NCBI RefSeq assembly: GCF_041146395.1
Contig: NC_091012.1
Coordinates: 17,164,193-17,228,192 of the forward strand
DNA from: Eulemur rufifrons
Taxonomy: Eukaryota > Chordata > Mammalia > Primates > Lemuridae
Reading direction: 5' to 3'
Length of the DNA stretch: 64,000 bases
Shown here: piece after piece, positions 26,430 to 40,590 of the stretch
Numbering within the stretch: the first letter of the stretch is position 1
Layout of the letters: every line of letters begins with the position of its first letter
The notes under the pieces: model-generated
Told to the model about the DNA's origin: nothing
What the model saw: only the letters and a program-made list of their open reading frames with translations
Database searches by the model: none
Made by a program: the position numbers and the translations under genes

Positions 26430-28655
26430 AGAACTGTGGTACCCCACAGTGTGATTTACAATTTTGTATGAGGGAATTGTGTTTTATGTGTTGTTGTTAG
26501 TAAAAGAAGGAAAATCTGGAAACTACTGCCTTGGAAGAAAGAAACAAAGGTGAGAAAAGGAAGTTGGTGAGTCCCAGCAATTCAGAGCTGGGAGGGATGA
26601 ATCTGATCCCTATTTTATGGACAGTGAAGTGGAGGGTGATGTATCCTCAGGTCTCACTCAAGACACACAGCGGCAATCTTTATTGAGAGTAGGACCAGTT
26701 CCCTGGGGGTTGTTATGGTCATGTGACAGGTGAAAACTAATACTTCTGAGAATACAAGAGAACATTTAGTTACAAGAACAAATTTGGGTATAAATTTGGT
26801 GAGCAAATGAAAGCTGTTGGACTCTGAAAAACTGAGTTGTTAATGGAACCAGCTCTTTACTGACAGGGGCTTTCTATAGGGTCCATTGATGAGGATGGCT
26901 TTGAGGAACAAATGCCCACTGTGCTTCCCACGGGACTGGAAAGTTCCCAGTAGCCAGGAATGAAAACTGGAGTCCGGTGCTCACCATGGGAGGGGTGGGG
27001 CAGGGAAGGGCAGGACATTGTGAGTCATGTGCGTGGGCTCTGAGGTAGGCATGTTGGGGGGTGGGACTCTGCGTGTGATTGGTTCCTTGTAACCAAGTAA
27101 CAACAGGACACATTCTGGTTGGCAAGTGCCTGCCAGGGCAATTGGCCTTCAGTCAGGAGGTGGTGACAGAAGAGGAGGAGGTCGGACTGAGCTCTCTTCT
27201 AGCAGTGGCTGTGCCATTCAGTATTTTTTGGATATTTACCACTTTTAAATAAGCCCAGCTTGTCACTGCCCTAGCACACAAGTCAGCTCGGGGAAGGCAG
27301 CCACTGCCCTGGTTTGGGGGTGCGGCAGAGGCTGGAACCCTGCCCAGAGCAGGGCTGCAGGGTCAGTAGGCTGCCGAGAGAGGAGGAGTCGGGGTCAAGC
27401 AAAGGTACAGGCAAAAGGCAACAAGGGGAAACAGCAGAGGCAGCCCCTGGGGAACATGCTGAGCTGTTGTGTGTCCCCCAATACCAGCCCCACATTGGGC
27501 TGGCGTATCCATCCAACTGAGATGGACTATGAGTCTGAGATCTCCCTGGTGGCAGCCAGGAACATGGTGGCAGTGGCTTGTGCACCTGCTGCCATGGAGC
27601 CTGCTGAACTGGATTCTGGAGGTGGTGAGGGCCCCCACCTGCAGCACATCAGCAACAAGGGGATGCCCAAAGGTAGGGAGGTGGCACACCTCAGACACAT
27701 CTGTGGCCTCTGCCTCCCCCAGGGTTCCCTGGGAGGCATCCACTACCTCAGGCTCCTTCCTACCTGGAGCTGCTTTTCCAGGGGTGGGTACCAGGGATGA
27801 AGGCTGGCTCTGCCTCATGTCCCCACCCTTAACTTTTCCCCACCTTGTCTGGCCAGTTTCCTTCCTTCCTCCTGACCCAAATTACCAGTTGCTGCTCCTT
27901 CTTTCCATTCCCCCAACCCCACATGGGAGCCTGCAGCCCACACCTCCTTTGGTCTGTAGCTCTCTTCATCATCCCATAGGAACTGATAAATCTTTTTGGT
28001 ATATTCTCTCCCATTTCTCAATGAACATTCAACTACCCCCATTTATGGAGTATTCATGCCATTCTCTATCCTTCCCCATCCAAAGTGAAGGAGCCAGGGA
28101 AGGGCCTTGTTGTTCCTTCCTCCCAGTCATTAAGGTAGCTGATACTCAGGATAGTTCACACCCAAATATTTGAGGATTTCTTATTTAAATTCAAAATAGA
28201 AGTTGCCATAGGAGACTCTATATGGTATTCTTAATACAGGTTTTCCGTTGCCTTGATGAAAGCTTTCTTTTTCCCTTCCAACTATAATTCAAACACAAAG
28301 AAAGAAATTTGGGGGCTGCTTAAAATAACTGAAAAGTGTGAAATGTTATTGCCAGAGCTGCAGAATTTTTTTTATATGAAGTAGTTTACCCATGGATTTG
28401 TGATTTTTTAAAATTCTAACTTTGACACAGATATATCTTCAGTGACTTAAGACTTCATTTTCCTGCTCTAAAGGAGGGGTGGTGTAAAGGTTTGGGAGTT
28501 AAAATGCCAGACCCTGCCTGTAAAAGACTGTTTCCATGGCTCCCCTCCTCTGGCCCCCAGTAGAATCCTGTTCAAAGATAAGAATGTTGAGGTAAAAGTT
28601 CTTAAGACTATAAAACACTGCGAGGAGGGAGATGGGAGGAGGAAAAGGAAGAAAT
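26430..28655. other. GC-richer stretch, no recognised gene
   Basis: Between about 26870 and 28140 GC rises, and overlapping frames of 100-234 codons open on both strands (for example plus 27469-28173 and minus 27818-27363). None shows a domain that I recognise. The plus frame at 27456 starts MLSCCVSPNTSPTLGWR and runs 114 codons without known similarity. An antisense MIR remnant may lie at 26600-26690. Confidence 0.4.
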
Positions 28656-28665
28656 ATTTGAGTTT

Positions 28666-28885
28666 GTTTTTTTACTTTTTTTTAAATTTCAGCATATTAT
28701 GGGGTACAAAAGTTCAGGTTATGTATATTGCCCATGTCACCCCCACCCCGTCCCCCGAGTCAGAGCTTCAAGCAGGTCCATTCCCCCGACAGTGCGCATC
28801 ACACTCATTATATAGGTATACACCCATCCTCTCCCCACCCCCACATCTGCCCGACACCCAATTAGTGTTATTCTCAAATGTGCAC
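28666..28885 (-). mobile_element. L1 3' UTR fragment, 5' truncated
   Basis: Antisense L1 3' end (TTTCAGCATATTATGGGG, the C-rich tract at 28740-28757). Possible 8-bp target duplication TTGAGTTT at 28658-28665 and 28886-28893. Confidence 0.88.
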
Positions 28886-28894
28886 TTGAGTTTT

Positions 28895-29650
28895 TACTTC
28901 TAGAATTTTGAAAAGAGATGAATCTAGGTAAAAATAATTTAGGATGACAAGGTGGTTTGTGAATAAAAACTAAGTGCTTTGAAATAGAAAACATTGTATC
29001 ACAAAGATGTTTACATGTGGCTGGCTTATTTTTTCATTTAAATGCCAGTGGCTTCATTGCTATAGAGGAAAAGCCTTAGATCTCTTCTATTGAAACTTTG
29101 GTTAGACTCTTAATTCACTGAAAAGTTAGAATAATTAAGCCTCATGACATGAGGGATGTGCCTTTGCAATTGGGAAGTGCTGTACTCACTTTTCAGAATA
29201 TTCAAAAACTGCAAAAGAAGGAACAAATATATTATGTGAATTAATTGATTGTACCTTTATACACAAAACATGTAAGTACTTGTGAAAATTTTTGCTCTGC
29301 TTGGTGGTTTAAAATAAGCCTGTGAGTGGTTTTACAAAACAGTTAGTAGATGGGTAGCATAGGATGAGAGTCCAAAATGGTCTCTTTACATCATTCTTTA
29401 GGATGTACAACACATTTTCATGTACATCATATTTGGCCCTTCCAAATACAAATAAAGCCTGTGTATATTCTCTCTATATTTCTGATGAAGAAACAAGGAC
29501 TTAAAGATCTGAAATGACTGTGTAAGACAGCTACTGAACCACACAAAAGTTCTAAGTCCTCAGACTGGCATGGAGGTGGCAGATATGCCAAATTTGGTTC
29601 TTAAAAAACTTTAAAAGCTGAGGAATGCATCGTATTAATATTTTACCCAG
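28895..29650. other. Unique sequence with a probable MIR remnant
   Basis: At about 29450-29530 TGATGAAGAAACAAGGACTT resembles an antisense MIR core. Nothing else is supported. Confidence 0.4.
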
Positions 29651-29654
29651 CTAT

Positions 29655-29790
29655 TTTAAAAAAAAATTTTTAGAGATAGATTTTTCTATCTTGCTCCACC
29701 TGGCCATGAACTCCTAGCCTCAAGCAATCCTCCCTCTACAGCCTCGAAAAGTGATGGGATTACAGGTATGAACCACCATGCCTGGCTTGC
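29655..29790 (-). mobile_element. Alu right-half fragment
   Basis: TCCTAGCCTCAAGCAATCCT to ACCACCATGCCTGGCT. One monomer only. Confidence 0.8.
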
Positions 29791-29794
29791 ATTG

Positions 29795-31020
29795 TTAGAA
29801 AGTACTTAAGTGTATAGCAATGGACTTGTAAAATAAACTGTAAAATATAACATCCACACAAAGGAGTTCTATGAGCTATAAAAATAATAATTTCTCTCTT
29901 TACTGCTATGGAGTCATTACTAGGATGTTATATGAAAAAGCAAGAGGGAGAACATACATTAACTTACATGAAAGAAAGCAGGGGAAATATGTGTTTGTTT
30001 ATTTAAAAAAAAAAAAAACACTGAAAGGAATTTTTGTGTGTGTGTGTGTGTGACTGTTTTTCTCTCAACTTTAGTAGATAGCCAAAGTGAATATTTGCCC
30101 AAGATATTGTTTTGGTATGGGTTTTCCAATGAATGTCAAATATTTACTTTTTGCTTTTGAGTTAGTGAAACCTTTGTTTTTTAGTTTATTGTGCATTATA
30201 TAGTATATATATTGCTCTTGCATTTCATTCACTCCTCACAATGTTTTGATTTAGGTAGTGGAGAAATTATACCTGTTTTATATACGAGAAGACAGGCTTT
30301 GAGAAGTATAAATTGAGTTTCCAAGATTTTAAATAAGACTTGGTAGATCAAGAATGTAATTTCCAGACACATTGAATATAGGAACAAAATTTATAGAATC
30401 ACTTATATGGGCCTCTTTGGATATTACATTTTTTCTCACCTTTTTTTAGTGTACTAAAGTAATTAAGCTTTAGGGTTAAAACAGTAACATTAGATAATAA
30501 ATGAAACAGAGGTACCAGTAACACAGAAATGTTCTTAAAAGTCTAAGAAATGGAGTTAAGTGCTCTTAAGGAATATATGAAGGAAGAAAGGCATACTACA
30601 GTATATGAATTGTCACAGCTCAGTCACAGTCACTAAAATAAATTGAGGATTAAAAAAGTTAAGGCAAGACTTAGAGTTGATGCAGAGACAGATAAAAATT
30701 GAGAGACTTAAAATATTTGTGTTATGGGCCATAAAACTAATACAATGTGCAGTATAGAGATGACAGAGCAGGTCAGTAAATGCAATGAGCCTTTACATAA
30801 ATGGGTGCCCAGCAGTTGGCCCAGAAACTGCTTCTATTTCATTGGGATATACTGCAGTCAATGTTGAACTCAATCTCTTTCTCTGAAATGTACTGGTTCT
30901 TTGATTAATTTCTTGGTCACTGCCCTCTCCCTTTAATGTTTTGCAAGGAAACTTATTTCTCGATAGTTTACAATTGTATAATTTTAACACTGTTAGCCTT
31001 TAATAATGCATTTCATTTAT
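29795..31020. other. AT-rich unique sequence
   Basis: Holds an A13 run near 30006, a (GT)9 tract at about 30035-30052 and a likely antisense MIR remnant at 30225-30345. No gene recognised. Confidence 0.4.
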
Positions 31021-31031
31021 TATAAATTACA

Positions 31032-31387
<356 letters not shown>

Positions 31388-31400
31388 AAATTACATATAT

Positions 31401-32360
31401 TTTTACATTTTAACATCTGTGCAATTGAGATGGATCTTATAACTAGTAGAATCTTAGAGGAAAAGCAGTATTCAACATTAGTGAGGTGTCTTATGGACTT
31501 TTTCCTCTGAGGGATGTTTACCTTAATTAATTAGTTTATTGTTTCCTCTCATGACAACTTTTATTATCCCATATGATGGTAAAGTTTGTGTTATGGAAAT
31601 TCAATAATCTGTTTTGTAGTCTCACTTAAATAGGAGATTATCCCACTTTGGTGACCTGCAGGCATAGGTAGGATCAAAATTTTTTAGAAGCTGTTCTATG
31701 ACCTGCTCCAGAAGATAATTTTGATGAATCCCCAAATTAACCATGCTGTGGGAAGAAAAACATGAGAGTTTAGCTTTGGATATTGAGGCCAAAATTAAAA
31801 ACCTCACTTTCTGTTATGACAGTGTTCCTGTAGATTAGAAAATTAAACTTTTTATGCAGCCCTCTTAAATCTGCCATGAAGAATATCCCAGATACATCAC
31901 AGATAAATAAATGAGTTCATTTATTGAATGGAGTTAAAATTAGCCTTTGATTATCTAAAGAATGCTTGCCAAAAACCATCCTGTTTATTTTAGTATATTT
32001 GACATATTGAGCTGGTGTCTGACAGTAATTGGCCACAGCATCACTTGCTACTTGAGACTGATCCTGAAATGTGCTAGTCATATCAGCATAGAGGAGGGTG
32101 AGAGTGTTCCTATTTGATAAGTACAAGGAGGAGGTCATGTAGATGATTCATCTACTAGTTGCATCAGATTATTCAGGTACAAGTTAAAAAAAAAAAAAGA
32201 AGTTGCATAGCCTAGTTTTAGTCTACATGTATGGAAAGATTCAACCATGGTGCATTTCCCAGTAGAATTTTTATATTGTTGCCACCATATTTCTTCATAT
32301 TTATTACTACACACTTCTTTCAAGACTGCTAAAAGTGATTAAAATTAACGTGTACCTATT
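31401..32360. other. Unique intergenic sequence
   Basis: Nothing recognised. An A13 run sits at about 32185-32198 without a nearby AATAAA. Confidence 0.4.
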
Positions 32361-32361
32361 T

Positions 32362-32508
32362 TTTAGACAGAATCTCACTCTATCTTCCAGGCTGGAGTGC
32401 AGTGTTGTAATCATAGCTCACTGCAGCCTTGAACTTATGGGCTCAGATGATCCTCTTGTATCAGCCTCCAAAAGTGCTGGATTACAGGCATGAGCCTCTA
32501 TGCCTGTA
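32362..32508 (-). mobile_element. Alu-type monomer
   Basis: GACAGAATCTCACTCTATCT to GGATTACAGGCATGAGCCTC. One unit, consistent with a free left or right monomer or a deleted dimer. Confidence 0.8.
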
Positions 32509-32580
32509 ATCACAATGTGTAGCTGTTTTTAAAAGCATCTTTTTCATTCTTCTAAATTATCACGTCTTTTTCCTCTACAG

Positions 32581-32655
32581 ATTGAACTTTGGAATCAAAT
32601 CCAACTGGCCATCCAAGGGCAGGAGCAATTTTTCTGAGCAAATCTAAAATGGATG
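32581..32655 (+). other. Exon-like segment with start codon (candidate)
   Basis: A strong acceptor (TCTTTTTCCTCTACAG, 32565-32580) and a good donor (GATG|GTAAGA, 32656) enclose 75 bases containing one late ATG at 32649-32651 in context AAAATGG. This is the layout of a 5'-UTR exon that ends just after a start codon. I recognise no gene. A downstream acceptor at 47601 would continue the frame for 31 codons to a stop, which may be chance. No expression evidence is available. Confidence 0.25.
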
Positions 32656-32659
32656 GTAA

Positions 32660-33440
32660 GACAATATTTTTTTCCTCCAAGAAAAGACTAAAAACTATTT
32701 CTGTTTTATGGAATGCCTTATAGAAAGTATTTAGAAGAACTCATAATTACTTTAAAATTTTCAACTTTTCATTTGTTCACCTGTCATTTTGACATTTGAT
32801 ACACTTGCCTCTAGTTGTCCCTGTTTCACTGAGAACATCTAGACTTTCTGTTTATACAATTTGCCACCTCTTTATGAACACAATAGGCCCCATGATTTAG
32901 AAGTGGTCATAGATTTATCCCCATCTCTCCATATTTCTTTACCCTTCTTGCCCTGCTCCAAAGAACACACTTTAAAGATGAACGATCGGATTTAGCCTGC
33001 AGTTAGGTTTTTATTTGAGCAAATGAAAAAAAACTCAGTTGTTTACATGTGGGGATTGAACTATGATTTTGGCCCCTTTTAATACAGTGATCTAACCAGA
33101 TGATCCTGTCACATCCACATCTGTCCTGCTCAGAAATTTAAGCTATTCGAAACCTTTTCATCCTAATGTAATATAAACATGCGCTGAGGTATTTCCCAGA
33201 GGTTAGCTTCAGTAAGCGAAACTACTGCCAATTTTCCAATCCTGCTTGTTTTAGGATGAGAATCAGAACCCTAGGATTGTTCTGCACTCCTGCTTATTTA
33301 CCTTAATGTTATGTTAAATCTTAGTTTATTTGCTAAAAAGCCATCTACAACCAGGTTTTTCAGTTGATCTCAACAGCAAGAATACAAGAAGTGAGGTTTG
33401 TATTACATAAGAATATTAGAAGTCTGCCTCTCCCAGGGGT
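32660..33440. other. Unique intergenic sequence
   Basis: Nothing recognised between the exon-like segment and the TAF10 copy. Confidence 0.4.
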
Positions 33441-33443
33441 CAT

Positions 33444-34138
33444 ATGAGCTGCAGCAGCTCTAAAGCAGAGGGAACTGGCTCCGGCCTCCTCCGCTTTGGC
33501 CCCAGGCCCGGATCCCACAGCGCCGCCCACTGGTGCCGCCCCACCACAGAGAACAAGACCAGCCCAGCAGGGCCAGCAGGGGGACCCGGGGCTGGAGCCG
33601 CGGCTGGGGGCACGGGGCCCTTGGCTGCGCGGGCGGGACCAGCCCAGCGGGGCGGCTCAGGTGTGGGCGGGTGGCCTGCGGTTTACCTACTGTGGAGCTC
33701 GGTGGCGGAGACTGGAAGCCTGCGGTGTCCAGCCCGCCTCTGCTGGACTTCTTAATGCAGCGGGAGGATTACTCGCCCAGGGTCCCTGATGCAGTGACTG
33801 GTTACTACCTGAACCCTGCTGGCTTTGAGGCCTCAGACCCACACATAATTGGGCTCATCTCCCTAGCTGCCCAGAAATTCATCCCAGATATTGCCAAGGA
33901 TGCCCTACAGCACTGCAAAATAAAGGGCACAGCCTCTGGCAGCTCCTGGAGCAAGAGCAAGGACCGCAAGTCCACTCTAACCGCAGAGGACCTGGCCCTG
34001 CCCTCAGCGAGTATGGCATCAATGCAAAGAAGCCCCACTACTTCACCTGAGCCACCTGACCTAAATGTGCTTGTCTATCCCATGTCCCCACACCAGCCTG
34101 TTTTCATAATAAACTGGATTGTGACAAAAAAAAAAAAA
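33444..34138 (+). pseudogene. TAF10: TAF10 processed pseudogene
   Basis: Intronless copy of TAF10, the histone-fold subunit shared by TFIID and SAGA. The ATG at 33444 opens MSCSSSK, then the Gly/Ala-rich N-terminus (NKTSPAGPAGGPGAGAAAGG). After frameshifts between about 33610 and 33740 another frame carries the histone-fold region: LLDFLMQREDYSPRVPDAVT, GYYLNPAGFEASDPHIIGLI, SLAAQKFIPDIAKDALQHCK, then KIKGTASGSSWSKSKDRK. A third frame ends YGINAKKPHYFT before TGA at 34048-34050. The 3' UTR holds AATAAA at 34108-34113 and an A13 tail at 34126-34138. The parental gene has introns; this copy has none. Residue changes such as LEDYTP to REDYSP and RAG to PAG add to the frameshifts. The GC-rich 5' half is inherited from TAF10 and is not a local promoter. 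Confidence 0.96.
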
Positions 34139-34139
34139 G

Positions 34140-34885
34140 GAGTGCAGCACAATAAAAAATAGGGGTTTCTTTTTTTCCCCTATCCTACAGAAATGAAGAA
34201 ATTGGGTGTCGGCCTATACTGCATTTCCATAGTTTGTGCGTACTTTGCCTGTCTTGAACCAATCATTTCTGGTTAGGATCGCTGTATTTCTCCGTTTCTT
34301 GCAGAGCCATGAGCTTCTCTCATGTAGAGTGTGTGGAAACAGAAGAAAACTATCCCATCCCCCTGTCTCTTCAGTGGTGAGAAATGTGTGCCTAACATGC
34401 CATCCAGCCTCAGAGGAGGAGGCAGTGTGGGAAACAAAGTGCAGCCAAAGTCCCTCTTGGAGCATTTACTCTTCTGACCTTTGGTACAACAAAGTTATTT
34501 TGTGTTCTGTAGGTACCATGTTCAATGCAGTTAGCACACTCATTTTAAAATTTCAATGTCAGCTAGGTTACTTTCCAGTTATGTAAAGATCAATTTATTT
34601 TTCAGTGACATATTAGTAGATCACCAATAAGGATGCTTCCACGGATTCAGATGCATCTAGGGATTGGTGCCTGAACAGAAACTGGTTCTTAAGAGCTGTC
34701 CGCTGGTAGATACTGGTAATTAAAGTAAGCTGTGTGTCAATGTAGAATTAGAAGATACTACTGGGTAGAGGTTCAAATACGCAACAGGTTTACTTTTTGA
34801 TTAGCTAAATTTCTCATCTGGCCTAATTTGTTTTGCTCTTTTCTACATGGGGATTCTTTCATTTGTATGTAATAGATTTTCATTT
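34140..34885. other. Unique intergenic sequence
   Basis: A frame of 116 codons at 34236-34586 has no recognisable similarity. Confidence 0.4.
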
Positions 34886-34889
34886 ATTT

Positions 34890-36755
<1,866 letters not shown>

Positions 36756-36759
36756 AATC

Positions 36760-37300
36760 CCTAGTTTTACTGGAGCACATTCCCCCAGGAAAGGGCACAT
36801 GGGCAGACATTCTTGGAGATCTAGCCTGTCTGAAAATCCCTCCCATTTGATAGAACATAAAATTCTAGCTTGAAATTAAATTTCATCATCTGAAGACATT
36901 TCTCTATTGTGTTCTCAATTTAGTGTGGTCCTTGCATCTGTTGCCATTGTGTGATACATTATATGTAACCAATTTGTCATCTTTATCCCTTTCCTTCTCT
37001 GAAAGAATTTTAGTGCATTCTCTATATCTGGGATTAATGCAATTTTGTAATATGGTTTGGGGGATTTTTTTCATTTTATTGGGTCCACTAAGTTTGCAGA
37101 CCATCTCTTCTAGAGAGTTTTGTTTCCTTACTATTTTTTCTGTTCCTTCTTTTTTCTTATATCCTTATTCAAATGTTGGGCCTCTTTGACCAATATTTCT
37201 GCATTGATCTTTAATTATCCCTCCACTGCTTTCCAGTTTGTTTTTTTGTTCTACTTCCTGGGGATTCTTTGACTGTATACTCTAACACTTCTATTAAAAG
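36760..37300. other. Unique intergenic sequence
   Basis: Nothing recognised. Confidence 0.4.
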
Positions 37301-37305
37301 TCTTT

Positions 37306-37545
37306 GCGCACTGCCTGGGGAATGGACACGCTTGAAGTTCTGACTGGGGGGGATGGGGTGGGGGGAGGGGAAGGGTGCACACCTACATGATGAGTGTGAT
37401 GTGCACTGTCTAGGGAATGGACACAATTGAAGCTCAGACTCGGGGAGATGGGGAGGCATGGCAATGTATATAGCCTGATCTTTTGTGCCCCCATAATGAG
37501 CTGAAAAACAAACAAAAAAATAAAAAATAAATTAATTAATTAAAA
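37306..37545 (+). mobile_element. L1 3' UTR fragment with duplicated module
   Basis: Sense L1 3' end. The phrase CACTG.CT.GGGAATGGACAC occurs twice, at about 37309 and 37404, where other copies in this window have it once. A G-rich tract (37345-37370) lies between. It ends with CTGAAAAACAAACAAAAAAA and an A/T-rich tail. Confidence 0.88.
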
Positions 37546-37783
37546 AAAAGTTTTGTCTTTTTGAGAGTATTTTAAGAAATTTTTTAAAGTTTTTATTTTC
37601 TACTGAATTTTTACCACTTCTATAAATTCCTTTTTCCTGTTGTTTTGATCTCTCTTGTTGGAGCCTTCTCTCAAATGTGTGGTGGCGGTCCCTATATTTT
37701 TCTAATTGGAAACACCATGCAGGAGCAGGACTTTTGTTAACTGATGGCTTTCACTGTGAGGATTTGAAGGACAAGCTGGCTTT

Positions 37784-37920
37784 TTTTTTTTTTTTCAGCT
37801 TATGATGGGGGTACAAAAGTTCAGGTTATATATATCGCCCATGTCCTGCCCATCCCCCCGAGTCAGAACATTCAAGCGTGTCCATTCCCGTCAGTGCGCA
37901 ATGCACTCATCACGTAGGTA
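37784..37920 (-). mobile_element. L1 3' UTR fragment
   Basis: Antisense: poly-T, CAGCTTATGATGGGGGTACA, then a C-rich tract. Truncated after about 130 bases. Confidence 0.88.
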
Positions 37921-38498
37921 TTAGCTGAGAGTCTTTTCTCTGGGACAGTTCAGTCTCTTCAGAGAAAGAGCTCTTCATTTTCTACCCGGGAAGTGCAAAC
38001 TTGGCTACTTGTACATTTTTCAGTGAATGGACTTTTCCCATTTTCCAAATTTCAGCCCTAGTATCTCTGAGACTGGTACCTCTGAGCCCAGAAACACTCA
38101 GGTTTATAGCTCCAGGAATACACATCTAAATTCCATATAAGATGGGGGCACAGGTGGAGGAGGGGCTCTAACCACAGATTTTGAACTGACTTTGTTGGCT
38201 TTTGTTTTGTTTTACCTACCTCCCACGGTGCCATGTGCCTTCTGAATTCTGAGACTGCCTTGAGTTCAATGAGGCTGTTCCAGTCATTCTCTGGGTGCAC
38301 CATAGTTGTGCTTCCATACCAGTTACCACTCCTTTGTCATCTTTTTATCTTTCAATATGAAAAGTAATCTGCTATCAATCCTTTTTCCTGGTCTTGTATA
38401 CAACCTTTATTTGATGCCTTTAATTCTAATGAATTTCAGGAGGGAGAGGAAATAAATTCATGGTCTACCCATTAAACCGAAATTTAGAAGCTATACCT
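37921..38498. other. Unique sequence between two L1s
   Basis: No feature supported. Confidence 0.4.
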
Positions 38499-38512
38499 AA
38501 AGTATAAATCTA

Positions 38513-40576
38513 TACTATCAGCAGGGTGTTAAAGTCTCCAGCCACTATAGTATTGTTATCTATCATTTGGTTCAGATCAAGTAGGGTTTGCTTTATGAAT
38601 CTGGGTGCACCTAAATTGGGTGCATATATATTAAGTATAGTTATGTCTTCTTGCTGAATTGTACCCTTCACCAGTATATAGTAACTATCTTTGTTTTTCA
38701 TTACTTTTTTTAATTTAAAAACTAAGTCATTGGAGATTAAAACCGCCACACCAGCTTTCTTTTGGCTTCCATTTGCTTGAAATATCGATTTTCACCCTTT
38801 TGTTTTCAGTCTAAATGCATCTTTGCATGTACATATACACTATATAATGCTGAAGGATATAGTTCAATAAGAAGACATAACTATACTTAATATGTATGCA
38901 CCCAACTTAGGTTCACACAGATTCATAAAGCAAACCCTACTTGATCTAAACCAAATGATAAACAGCAACACCATAATAGCCGGAGACTTCAAAACCCAGC
39001 TGACAGCACAGGACAGATCCTCAAAACAGAAAATAAACAAAGAAATAATGGACTTAAATACAATACTAGAACAAATGGGTCTGACTGACATCTACGGGAA
39101 ATTCTACCCAAAATCCACTGAATATACATTCTTCTCATCAGCTCATGGGACATTCTCTAAGATTGACCATATCCTAGGACATAAAGCATGTCTTAAAAAA
39201 TTCAAAAAAATAGAAATTATACCATGAATCTTCCCAGATCACAGAGGAATAAAGGTAGACATTAACCCTAACAGAAATTCTCATTTCTACTCAAAGTCAT
39301 GGAAGTTAAACAACCTTCTCCTGAATGATTATTTTATAAATGAAGAAATCAAAATGGAAATCAAAAGATTCTTTGAATTAAATGACAAAGCAGACACAAC
39401 TTATCAAAATCAGTGGGACATAGCTAAACCAGTCCTGAGAGGAAAATTCATTTCCATAAATTCCTATATCAAAAAGACAGAAAACTTATAAATAGACAAC
39501 CTAATGAATAGACTCAAAGAGCTGGAGAAAGAATAACAGACCAGCCCCAAACCCAGCAGAAGGAGAGAAGTTATTAAGATCAAATCAGAACAAAATGAAA
39601 AGGACAACAAAAAAACAATAAGGGAGATTAATAAAACAAAAAGTTTGTTCTTTGAAAAGACAAACAAAATAGACACACCTCTGGCTAGACAACTCAAGAG
39701 CAACAACCCTATCAAAAAGTGGGCAAAGGACATAAATAGAAATTTTTCAAAAGAAGATATAAGAATGGCTAACACACATATGAAAAAATGCTCAACCTCT
39801 CTAATCATCAGGGAAATGCAAATCAAAACCACAGTGAGATATCACTTAATCCAGTGAGAACAGCCTTTATCAAAAAGTCCCAAAACAATACATGTTGGCA
39901 TGGATACGGAGAAACAGGAACACTCGTGCACTGCTGGTGGGACTGCAAACTAGTGCAACCCCTGTGGAAAACAATATGGAGATACCTTAAACAGATTCAA
40001 GTAGACCTACCATTCGATCCAGCAATCCCATTACTCGGCATCTACCCCAAAGAACAAAAGACATTCTATGACAAAGATACCTGCACCCGAAGGTTTATAG
40101 TAGCACAATTCACAATTGCAAAGATGTGGAAACAACCCAAATGCCCATCAATTCATGAGTGGATCAGTAAAATGTGGTACATGTATACCATGGAGTATTA
40201 CTCAGCTATAAGAAATAACAGTGATATACAATGTGTTTTGTTCTCCTGCAGGGAGTTGGAACCCTTTTCTATTAAGTGAAGTATCCCAAGAATGGAAAAA
40301 TAAGCACCACATGTACTCACCAGCAAATTGGTTTCCCTGATCATCACCTAAGTGCACATTTGGGAATAACACTAATTGGGTATCGGACAGAGGTGGTGGG
40401 TGGGGGGAGGGGATGGGTGTATACCTACTTGATGAGTGTAATGCGCACTGTCTGGGGAATGGACACACTTGAAGCTCTGACTCAGGGGGATGGGGGGGCA
40501 AGGGCAATATATATAACCTGAACTTTTGTACCCCCATAATAAGCTGAAATAAAAAAAAAGAAAAAGAATAAAAAAG
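38513..40576 (+). mobile_element. L1 insertion with 5' inversion and internal ORF2 deletion
   Basis: A perfect 14-bp target duplication AAAGTATAAATCTA (38499-38512 and 40577-40590) bounds the whole structure, so it is one insertion. 38513 to about 38840 is antisense ORF2 endonuclease (VAVLISNDLVFKLKKVMKNK, NIYAPNLGAPRFIKQTLLDL). From about 38845 the sense strand repeats part of the same endonuclease region (MYAPNLGSHRFIKQTLLDLN), runs to the start of the RT domain ([13 protein letters not shown], about 39690), then jumps to the ORF2 C-terminus ([20 protein letters not shown]). Roughly 2 kb holding the RT domain is missing. It ends in the 3' UTR and poly(A) at 40545-40576. Confidence 0.95.
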
Positions 40577-40590
40577 AAAGTATAAATCTA

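Noticed and set aside
27456..28173. A plus-strand gene starting MLSCCVSP
   Set aside because: No recognisable domain beyond the first residues, and overlapping frames of similar length on the other strand.
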